From contig JAJXZZ010000176.1 of assembly GCA_021779795.1 (NCBI GenBank), forward strand, positions 1 through 6,872: a stretch of DNA of 6,872 bases, in the 5' to 3' direction. Both the position numbers and the translations under genes were made by a program. The DNA comes from Acidobacteriota bacterium. Lineage in GTDB: Bacteria; Acidobacteriota; Vicinamibacteria; Vicinamibacterales; Fen-181. Numbering within the stretch: the first letter of the stretch is position 1; each line of letters starts with the position of its first letter. Under the pieces are notes generated by a model, which saw only the letters and a program-made list of their open reading frames with translations, was not told the DNA's origin and did not search any database. This document shows positions 1-6,047 of this stretch, piece by piece.

Positions 1-68
1 GCGAGCAGGGCGTAGAAGCGGGAGCGTTCGACGGTCAGCGAGAACTCGCTCGGGCGTTCGATGCGCAC
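1..68 (-). CDS. IMPACT/YigZ-family protein, N-terminal fragment
   Basis: Only the first 22 codons are in the window; the gene continues beyond base 1. Reading from a GTG at 68, the product begins VRIERPSEFSLTVERSRF followed by YALL. The arrangement of a short N-terminus, a beta strand and then a (K/R)SRF motif followed by a hydrophobic stretch is how YigZ/YvyE (UPF0029, IMPACT-like) proteins begin. In that family this stretch leads into the ribosomal protein S5-fold domain, and the eukaryotic relatives act in translation control. The start is supported by an extended -10 box that places the transcript start at this GTG. No ribosome binding site precedes it, which fits a leaderless message. 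With so few residues the family call is tentative. That a minus-strand gene starts here is more secure than its identity. Confidence 0.5.
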   Translation of the reverse strand, partial: MRIERPSEFSLTVERSRFYALL

Positions 69-75
69 GGCGGGG

Positions 76-102
76 AGGATAGCACACGGGCTCAAGGCTC
101 AA
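76..102 (-). promoter_or_regulatory. Putative leaderless promoter of the 1-68 gene
   Basis: On the minus strand an extended -10 box, TGCTATCCT, lies at 84-76, with the hexamer TATCCT at 81-76. Seven bases separate it from the GTG at 68, so transcription would begin at or next to the start codon. A TTGAGC at 102-97 could serve as -35 with a short 15-base spacer. It falls inside a CTCAAGG tandem repeat unit, so changes in repeat number could alter the promoter. Confidence 0.5.
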
Positions 103-118
103 GGCTCAGGGCTCAGGC
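91..118. repeat. Four tandem 7-bp repeats (CTCAAGG/CTCAGGG type)
   Basis: The units are CTCAAGG (91-97), CTCAAGG (98-104), CTCAGGG (105-111) and CTCAGGC (112-118). The first two are identical and the others differ by one or two bases. They lie between the start of the minus-strand gene and the leader of the J-domain gene. The last unit is also the first seven bases of the 15-bp repeat family that follows. Confidence 0.85.
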
Positions 119-156
119 CGGAGATGCTCAGGCCGGAGATGCTCAGGCCGGAGAGG
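112..156. repeat. Three tandem 15-bp repeats (CTCAGGCCGGAGATG)
   Basis: Two perfect copies at 112-126 and 127-141 are followed by a third at 142-156 whose last bases read GAGAGG instead of GAGATG. Each unit starts with the CTCAGGC core of the adjoining 7-bp family, so the array looks like a longer unit that grew out of the shorter one. No coding role is apparent. Confidence 0.85.
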
Positions 157-215
157 CCCCGGGATTGCCCGCTGTAGCCGGGGTGGATAGTGGACCAGCT
201 CAGCCGAGACGCCGA

Positions 216-221
216 TACAAT
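216..221 (+). promoter_or_regulatory. Candidate -10 box for the J-domain gene
   Basis: TACAAT lies 83 bases before the GTG start of the J-domain gene and is the best -10-like hexamer in this leader. A poor -35 match, TGGACC at 191-196, sits 19 bases upstream of it. The promoter is plausible but unproven. Confidence 0.3.
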
Positions 222-235
222 GAGCGGCGGGACTC

Positions 236-247
236 GGACCCGGGTCC
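236..247. other. 12-bp perfect palindrome in the J-domain gene leader
   Basis: GGACCCGGGTCC is self-complementary over all 12 bases. It lies downstream of the candidate -10 box and upstream of the ribosome binding site. It could be a dimeric regulator site or an mRNA hairpin, since GGGAC at 229-233 can also pair with GTCCC at 244-248. No regulator is identified. Confidence 0.4.
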
Positions 248-290
248 CGGCCAGCGGCGCCGCGAGGGGGCGCGTGTCCAGAGCCAACCG

Positions 291-297
291 GGGAGGA
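291..297 (+). promoter_or_regulatory. Ribosome binding site of the J-domain gene
   Basis: GGGAGGA lies seven bases before the GTG at 305. This strong Shine-Dalgarno match fixes the GTG as the start. Confidence 0.75.
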
Positions 298-304
298 CGC
301 CGAA

Positions 305-940
305 GTGACCGAAGAGCCGTTTGTCGATTACTACGACCTGCTGCAGCTCAGCCCGAACGCCGACGAGGACACCATCGACCGCGTCTTCCGCCACCTGGCC
401 AAGAAGTACCACCCCGACAACGGCGAGTCGGCCGACGAGCCCAGGTTCCGCCTGCTGGTCAAGGCGCGCGACGTGCTCGGCAATCCCGAATCGCGCGCGG
501 GCTACGACGCGAGGTACCAGGCCTACTGGAACAGCAAGTGGCGGCTGGCGTCTGAGGCCACGCAGGGCACGGCGTTCGCCGAGGACGCCGAGACGCGAAA
601 GAAGCTGCTGTCGCTGCTGTACGTGCAGCGCCGCACCGACCACCGGATGCCCGGCCTCGGGGAATACGAGATGGCGCGCCTGCTGCGCACCCCGGTCGAG
701 ATGGTCGAGTTCCACATCTGGTACCTTCGCGAGAAGGGGCTCGTCCATCGCCTCGACACCGGCCAACTGGCGATCACCGCGCTCGGCGTGGACCAGATCG
801 AGAGGGATCAGTTGCACCTCGACCGGGGCCGCCTCCTCGCGAGCCAGAGCGTGACCAGCGCCGGGTCGGACGGAAATGAAGCCGGTCAAGCTGGCGGCGA
901 GCCGGAGCGGCTGGAGGACGGGATGCGCCCGGCCCGATGA
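305..940 (+). CDS. J-domain (DnaJ-like) protein with winged-helix-like C-terminal half
   Basis: This is a 211-aa cytoplasmic protein starting at GTG. Residues about 8-70 form a J domain: the DYYDLLQLSPNAD entry, the helix leading to KKYHPDN with the diagnostic HPD at 36-38, and the helix ending near residue 70. J domains stimulate the ATPase of DnaK/Hsp70 through HPD. The Gly/Phe-rich linker, zinc-finger CxxCxGxG repeats and substrate-binding C-terminus of true DnaJ are all absent, so this is a class III J protein with a specialised role. Residues about 95-155 are predicted as a helical segment, then a LRTPVEMVEFHIWYLREKGLV-like recognition helix and a short wing, resembling a winged helix. 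Residues 170-211 are polar and probably disordered. The gene is monocistronic in view, with its own ribosome binding site, and it converges on the membrane-protein gene at 953. The J domain is near certain. The second domain is inferred from its predicted pattern, and its partner (DNA, RNA or protein) is unknown. Confidence 0.88.
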   Translation: MTEEPFVDYYDLLQLSPNADEDTIDRVFRHLAKKYHPDNGESADEPRFRLLVKARDVLGNPESRAGYDARYQAYWNSKWRLASEATQGTAFAEDAETRKKLLSLLYVQRRTDHRMPGLGEYEMARLLRTPVEMVEFHIWYLREKGLVHRLDTGQLAITALGVDQIERDQLHLDRGRLLASQSVTSAGSDGNEAGQAGGEPERLEDGMRPAR

Positions 941-952
941 GCGGCGAACTCC

Positions 953-2416
953 TCAGGGCCCGGGGAAACAACGAGGCCCCTGCAGCGGCGCGACCGCCAC
1001 GTAGTGCCCGGCCGTCCTGGCGAAGATTACCGAGCGCGGGCCGGTGAAGATCGGCACCCAGCCTTCTCGCGGAAGCTGCTTCACGACGGGCAACTGCCGG
1101 GGGAGCCACACGTAATCGGCGCCAATCCGGCGGGCGTACCCGGGATCCTGTCCGAAGTAGAACCGCTGGTGGTAGTCGCGCACGCGCTCCGAGTAGACCG
1201 TCTCCCGCCGCCCGTCGTAGGAGACCTTCAACTGCGGAGACAGGTGCCAGATGGCGTATTCTCCGTAGTCGAACCAGGTGAGCATCCTGCCCCCGAGGTG
1301 ATTTCGTTTGGCGAACAGAACGGCCTCCGCTTCAGGGGCATAGACCCTGCCGGCCTCGATGGGCAGGCAGCGCACTGTCCCCCCGGCAAACCACATGGAC
1401 ACCCCGAGGCCGAAAGCGCCTACAACGCTCACCGCCATCAACTCGCCTCGACTGGGCCGGCGCGACAACGGGAACCGCGACGGCCCCAGTCCCGCAAGCA
1501 GCGGCCCCATCACCATCACCGACACGATCACGAACGAGGTGTCCAACCGCACCACCTTCAGCGACATCGCTGCCAGTGCCAGCACTGGAAGGACACGGTG
1601 CAGGGGCACTGCCCGTCGCCTCCACCACCCCGCCACCGCGATAGCGAGCGCAGCCAACCACAAGACAACATGATCTGGAGACTTGAAGATCGGTTGCCAG
1701 TCCTCGATGTCTGCGCGGCCAAGTCCGACCGTGTTCCAAAGGAACTCCCAGAGTCTCCATCCGTACGGCGTCGCGAGAGAACCGCACAACGCCCCCATGA
1801 TCGCCGCGCCGCACCAACGCAAGGGCACTCTTCGAGTCACTGCGGCCGAGACGGCCCAAAGGCCCACGACACCCAACCCGACAATCCACCCTCCATGCAG
1901 GTTCGCCCACACGGCAAAGAGGGGCACAACCGCCAGCAGCCGCCGAGGATCCCTGTGCTCCGCGTTCCACAGAACCGTCAGCAGAACGACAAACAACACT
2001 GTCGAGAACAGCTGCGGCCTGATGACAGCCAACTGGTACCAAAGCCCGCACCAGAGCAGGAGGAGCAGGACTACCACGACCGGGTCACCGACTCCGGCTC
2101 TCGAGAGAAATCGGCCGGCAATCAGCAGGGATGCGAGCCCGGCCCCCACCGACAGCAAGAGCAGGCCGGCGACGCCGCCGCGCTCGTATGCGAACGCCAT
2201 CAGGACTTCGGCCAGCCACTCGTGGTTGGTCCACGCCTGGTCGCTCGTGAAAGAGTAGGGATCGCGGGACGCGATTTGATGCGAGGCGAGGATGTCCTCG
2301 CCGAAACGGATGTGGCCCCAGAGGTCAGCGTCCGCTCGACTGCCAATCGCAATAACCAGCAAGAGCGCAACAAAGATGAAGACGAACACGAATAGCGGCG
2401 CGCGGTCGGTTCGCAT
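953..2416 (-). CDS. Polytopic membrane protein, GT-C glycosyltransferase-like, tandem copy 1
   Basis: The protein has 487 aa and about ten or eleven membrane segments (about 8-26, 82-101, 112-131, 134-150, 174-194, 250-264, 293-312 and 326-345, among others), then a soluble C-terminal domain from about 346. The first loop carries two acidic residues, D29 and D31, in RADADLWGH, followed by DPYSFTSD and NHEWLAE. An acidic first external loop after TM1 is typical of GT-C lipid-linked sugar transferases. Other recognisable motifs are IRPQLFS (132-138) and WANLHGG (170-176). The C-terminal part contains WFDYGEYAIW and SYDGRRETVYSE. The family is common in environmental bacteria but uncharacterised, so the substrate is unknown. 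An in-frame ATG at 2440 would add eight residues. I prefer the ATG at 2416 because it makes the protein exactly as long as copy 2, and the 19 bases upstream are identical in both copies although copy 2 has no start codon there. The copy has lower GC than the activator gene: 37 of 60 bases at 1501-1560 against 45 of 60 at 4921-4980. Confidence 0.82.
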   Translation of the reverse strand: MRTDRAPLFVFVFIFVALLLVIAIGSRADADLWGHIRFGEDILASHQIASRDPYSFTSDQAWTNHEWLAEVLMAFAYERGGVAGLLLLSVGAGLASLLIAGRFLSRAGVGDPVVVVLLLLLWCGLWYQLAVIRPQLFSTVLFVVLLTVLWNAEHRDPRRLLAVVPLFAVWANLHGGWIVGLGVVGLWAVSAAVTRRVPLRWCGAAIMGALCGSLATPYGWRLWEFLWNTVGLGRADIEDWQPIFKSPDHVVLWLAALAIAVAGWWRRRAVPLHRVLPVLALAAMSLKVVRLDTSFVIVSVMVMGPLLAGLGPSRFPLSRRPSRGELMAVSVVGAFGLGVSMWFAGGTVRCLPIEAGRVYAPEAEAVLFAKRNHLGGRMLTWFDYGEYAIWHLSPQLKVSYDGRRETVYSERVRDYHQRFYFGQDPGYARRIGADYVWLPRQLPVVKQLPREGWVPIFTGPRSVIFARTAGHYVAVAPLQGPRCFPGP

Positions 2417-2583
2417 CGCGGCGTAGTCTACCGCAACCATGAGTGCATGGCGTACCCGCGTCGTCGGCGAGGGAGCGCAACCGCGGCCCTTCCGGCGGGC
2501 ATGTCTCGGAAGCGATCAGGCCAGAACCTGCCTCAGGGACGGTGCGTCGTGTGCCACGGGCCAGGCCGTCGTCCCGCGCCCGA
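2417..2583. other. Spacer between the tandem paralogs
   Basis: These 167 bases separate the copy 2 stop from the copy 1 start. Only the last 19 bases (2417-2435) match the copy 2 upstream region. The rest matches neither flank. No terminator or convincing gene is visible. A short plus-strand frame encodes CVVCH at 2543-2557, which I treat as chance. Confidence 0.55.
2425..2430 (-). promoter_or_regulatory. Candidate -10 box before tandem copy 1
   Basis: TAGACT on the minus strand ends eight bases before the ATG at 2416, so a transcript would start about at the start codon. It is identical in copy 2 and lies inside the block of upstream identity. No good -35 is visible. It may only be a relic of the duplication if the pair is co-transcribed from copy 2. 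Confidence 0.3.
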
Positions 2584-4047
2584 TCAAGGACCGGGAAAAC
2601 AACGAGGCCCCCGCAGGGGCGCCACGGTCATGTAGTGCCCGGCCGTCCAGGCGAAGATCACCGACCGCGAGCCGGTGAAGATCGGCACCCACCCTTCTCG
2701 CAGAAGCTGCTTCACGACGGGCAACTGCCGGGGGAGCCAGACGTAATCGGCGCCAATCCGGCGGGCGTACCCGGGATCCTGTCCGAAGTAGAACCGCTGG
2801 TGCTCGTCGCGCACGCGCTCCGAGTAGACCGTCTCCCGCCGCCCGTCGTACGAGACTTTCAACTGCGGAGGCAGCTGCCAGATGGCGTATTCTCCGTAGT
2901 CGAACCAGGTGAGCACTCTTCCGCGAAGGTCGTTCTGCCGTGCAAAGACGGCGGCCTCGGGTTCGGGCGCGAAGAGCCGCTGTCCGTCGATGGGCAGGCA
3001 GGCGGCCGTGCCTGAAGCGAACCACAATGCAACGGCCATTCCTCCGGCGCCGATCGCGCCTGCCGTCATCAGCTCACTCCGGCTGGGCGCGTGCGACAGC
3101 GGAAATTCAGAGGGCCCCAGGCTTGCCAGCATTGGACCCAGCAGCATCACCGTTGCGATGGCAAATGAACCGTCGAGACGAACGACCTTCAGGGACAACA
3201 GAGCCAACGCCACGACGGGAACGAACAGATGAATGGAGGCCGGGCTTCGCCGGCGCCACGCGATCCATGCAACGGTTGTCGCCAGAAACCACGGAATCAG
3301 GTGGCTCGGGTGCCGGTAGATTGGTTGCCAGTCATCGATATCCCCTCGCCCCAGCCCGACCGTCTGCCACAGGAAGAGCCATAGCCTCCAGCCGTACGGC
3401 GTGGCCAGCGAACCGAGGCATGCGAGAAGCGGCGCCAACGCTCCCCACGAAAGCCGGATCCGACCGCGAACGGTGGCCACAAGGGCCCACAACCCGACGA
3501 CACCGAGGCCCACAATCCAGCCGCCGTGGAGGTTTGCCCACAGGGCGATGAGCGGCGCGATCCACAGAAGCCGCCGCGGCCTGCCCCGCTCCGCCGCCGA
3601 CAGCACCGTCAGCAGAACCACGAACAGCACGGCCGAGAACAGCTGCGGCCTGACGACGGTCAACTGCGCCCAGAGGCCCGAGAACATGACCACGAGCAGG
3701 CCCACCGTGGCCGGCTTGCCGACACCGCCAGTTCTGAGAAACCGTCCTGCAACCAGCAGCGAACTCAGTGCCGCGCCAACCGACAGCACAAGCAGGCCGG
3801 CGACGCCGCCGCGCTCGTATGCGAACGCCATCAGGACTTCGGCCAGCCACTCGTGGTTGGTCCACGCGTGGTCGCTCGTGAACGAGTACGGATCGTGCGC
3901 GGCGATCTGGTGCGAGGCGAGGATATCCTCGCCGAAACGGATGTGGCCCCAGAGGTCGGGGTCCGCCGAACTGTGAGCGCAAAGGACGAGCAGCAACGCC
4001 GCAAAGACCACGATGAACATCGAGTCGGGCGCGCGGTCGGTTCGCAT
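2584..4047 (-). CDS. Polytopic membrane protein, GT-C glycosyltransferase-like, tandem copy 2
   Basis: This is the upstream member of the pair, also 487 aa, and it aligns with copy 1 without gaps at a constant offset of 1631 bases. It shares the same architecture: TM1 at about 8-25, an acidic first loop with D29 and D31 in SADPDLWGH, a HEWLAE motif, VRPQLFS, WANLHGG, a second block of membrane helices to about 345, and a soluble tail with WFDYGEYAIW and DGRRETVYSE. All residues that look important in copy 1 are kept, so both copies are probably functional. Copy 2 differs mainly within the membrane helices and in the loop around 350-375. A GT-C fold would place the acidic loop outside the membrane and use a polyprenyl-phosphate sugar donor. 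This is a family-level inference, and the reaction is not known. The start ATG at 4047 is the only sensible one; no start codon occurs in frame in the upstream bases shared with copy 1. Confidence 0.85.
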   Translation of the reverse strand: MRTDRAPDSMFIVVFAALLLVLCAHSSADPDLWGHIRFGEDILASHQIAAHDPYSFTSDHAWTNHEWLAEVLMAFAYERGGVAGLLVLSVGAALSSLLVAGRFLRTGGVGKPATVGLLVVMFSGLWAQLTVVRPQLFSAVLFVVLLTVLSAAERGRPRRLLWIAPLIALWANLHGGWIVGLGVVGLWALVATVRGRIRLSWGALAPLLACLGSLATPYGWRLWLFLWQTVGLGRGDIDDWQPIYRHPSHLIPWFLATTVAWIAWRRRSPASIHLFVPVVALALLSLKVVRLDGSFAIATVMLLGPMLASLGPSEFPLSHAPSRSELMTAGAIGAGGMAVALWFASGTAACLPIDGQRLFAPEPEAAVFARQNDLRGRVLTWFDYGEYAIWQLPPQLKVSYDGRRETVYSERVRDEHQRFYFGQDPGYARRIGADYVWLPRQLPVVKQLLREGWVPIFTGSRSVIFAWTAGHYMTVAPLRGPRCFPGP

Positions 4048-4055
4048 CGCGGCGT

Positions 4056-4061
4056 AGTCTA
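4056..4061 (-). promoter_or_regulatory. Candidate -10 box before tandem copy 2
   Basis: TAGACT on the minus strand ends eight bases before the ATG at 4047 and sits within 19 upstream bases (4048-4066) identical to those before copy 1. Conservation outside the coding region and the short spacing suggest a leaderless transcript. The -35 region is unremarkable, so the evidence is moderate at best. Confidence 0.35.
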
Positions 4062-4066
4062 CCGCA

Positions 4067-4316
4067 GGTGTCCGCCGGCGACGTACTCCGGCACCGCCGA
4101 GACGAACAGCAGATTCTTTTGTCTACTTTTCCGTGCAATCTGGCACTATTGTCTGCCTGGATCGGGACTTCTGCCATGGTCTGGCGGATCCAGCCGGAAA
4201 CCGGGGGCAGGCTCCGAAGATCCGTCAGCGGTGACCCTGGCAACTTCAATCGACTCAAGTCGTTGACGCGACGTCGGTTGGCGCTTTCGGCCCGCGGGCA
4301 CTCAAGTCCAGGGCGC
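4067..4316. other. Divergent intergenic region, distal part
   Basis: No supported gene lies here; the frames are short or blocked. It contains an A/T-richer stretch around 4111-4155, a small inverted repeat CGACT-CA-AGTCG at 4251-4262 and a palindrome CGACGTCG at 4269-4276. These could be control sites for either divergent gene, but nothing identifies them further. Confidence 0.5.
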
Positions 4317-4338
4317 AATTCTGCCGGGAGCCAGAATT
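4317..4338. repeat. Inverted repeat AATTCTG-N8-CAGAATT
   Basis: Perfect 7-base arms lie at 4317-4323 and 4332-4338, separated by eight bases. The centre is about 60 bases upstream of the start predicted for the sigma-54 promoter, a position compatible with an activator site. It is followed by a short T run, but it has few G-C pairs and no gene ends just before it on the plus strand, so a terminator is less likely. Confidence 0.55.
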
Positions 4339-4353
4339 TTTAGCCGCATTTCG

Positions 4354-4385
4354 CCGCGATTCTGGCAGGACTCCTGCAATCGCGG
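4354..4385. repeat. Inverted repeat CCGCGATT-N16-AATCGCGG enclosing a sigma-54 element
   Basis: Perfect 8-base arms lie at 4354-4361 and 4378-4385. Inside is a second perfect palindrome, GCAGGA-C-TCCTGC (4365-4377), offset slightly from the centre of the outer arms. The inner palindrome makes up most of the -24/-12 element, so a protein bound here, or a hairpin formed here, would cover the promoter. Confidence 0.7.
4363..4378 (+). promoter_or_regulatory. Putative sigma-54 (RpoN) promoter of the activator operon
   Basis: TGGCAGGACTCCTGCA matches the -24/-12 consensus TGGCACG-N4-TTGCW at 10 of 12 defined positions. The GG and GC dinucleotides are at the required spacing. It points at the sigma-54 activator gene, with a start predicted near 4389 and a leader of about 52 bases to the GTG at 4441. 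This suggests the operon is sigma-54-dependent and perhaps autoregulated by its first gene. Confidence 0.6.
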
Positions 4386-4401
4386 GGGCGATTTCGGGCC
4401 G

Positions 4402-4429
4402 GCCGGATTCGTCGTCTCCAAAATCCGGC
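4402..4429. repeat. Inverted repeat GCCGGATT-N12-AATCCGGC in the operon leader
   Basis: Perfect 8-base arms lie at 4402-4409 and 4422-4429 around a 12-base loop. It falls between the predicted transcript start and the start codon, so it could form an mRNA hairpin or act as a downstream operator. Like the promoter repeat, its inner arm ends are GATT and AATC. Confidence 0.65.
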
Positions 4430-4440
4430 GCCGTCGTCCC

Positions 4441-5645
<1,205 letters not shown>

Positions 5646-5649
<4 letters not shown>

Positions 5650-6035
5650 CGTTCCTCGAGCCGATGCTCTCGCCGGCCAGCACCGCCTTCCACCTCGTCA
5701 ACGTGGAGCGAGGCTCGGTGCTCGCCACCGACCTGGAAGGGGCGTTCGAGTCGGCGGCCCGCAACCGAGGCCTGCTCGGGCGGCCGGGCCTGAGGGAGGG
5801 CGAAGCGCTGGTCATCGCGCCGAGCAACAGCATCCACATGTTCTTCATGCGCTTTGCCATCGACGCGGTGTTCGTGGCCCGCGACGGCCGCGTCGTCAAG
5901 ACGTGCGCCGGCCTGCGCCCCTGGCGAATCGCGATCGCGTGGCGCGCGTTCGCGGTGGTCGAGTGCCCGGCGGGGACGATCGAGGCGACCGGCACGCGGC
6001 CGGGCGACCGCCTCGCCGTCGTTTCGGGGAACTGA
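5646..6035 (+). CDS. DUF192 family protein
   Basis: The product is a 129-aa protein of the DUF192 (PF02643) family, a compact beta-rich fold of unknown biochemical function. Recognisable parts in order are a first strand FHLVNVERGSVLATDL, the family's GLxxR-type motif GLLGRPGL (42-49), an IAPSNSIHMFFMRFAIDAVFV block equivalent to the usual FWM...PLDxxF segment, DGRVVK (80-85), a RPWR turn, and VVECPAGTIEATGTRPGDRL near the end. The length is typical. There is no signal peptide or lipobox, so this version appears cytoplasmic, whereas many relatives are exported. Its ATG overlaps the activator's stop (ATGA, 5646-5649) and no ribosome binding site is visible, which points to translational coupling. 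Homologs sit near varied membrane and secretion genes in different bacteria, so the context does not settle the role. Confidence 0.85.
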
Positions 6036-6047
6036 GAAAGTTCGCGC

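Noticed and set aside
190..555. Plus-strand frame of 121 codons overlapping the J-domain gene
   Set aside because: It lacks a ribosome binding site, its translation is Arg-rich with no domain, and it overlaps a convincing J-domain frame with a strong ribosome binding site.
941..952. Possible bidirectional terminator between convergent stop codons
   Set aside because: Only 12 bases separate the stops and no hairpin with a T run is visible there. The nearby GGGCCC palindrome is within the copy 1 coding end.
1004..2395. Long plus-strand open frame of 463 codons antisense to copy 1 (and a similar one at 3526-4266 antisense to copy 2)
   Set aside because: It is a GC-rich shadow of the membrane-protein genes. 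Its translation is Arg/Pro/His/Gln-rich, with no recognisable domain. The minus-strand frames have clear membrane helices and conserved motifs.
2447..2635. Short plus-strand frame with a CVVCH haem-binding-like motif at 2543-2557
   Set aside because: The frame is only 62 codons, has no signal peptide, no axial Met region and no other cytochrome c feature, and it runs into the antisense of copy 2. The motif is most likely chance.
4141..4157. Second sigma-54-like match, TGGCAC followed by TCTGCC
   Set aside because: The spacing between the GG and GC elements is one base too long for a functional -24/-12 promoter, and it is far from the start codon.
4317..4343. Possible rho-independent terminator (AATTCTG hairpin followed by T run)
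   Set aside because: The stem has seven pairs with few G-C, and no plus-strand gene ends upstream of it. It fits a regulatory inverted repeat better.
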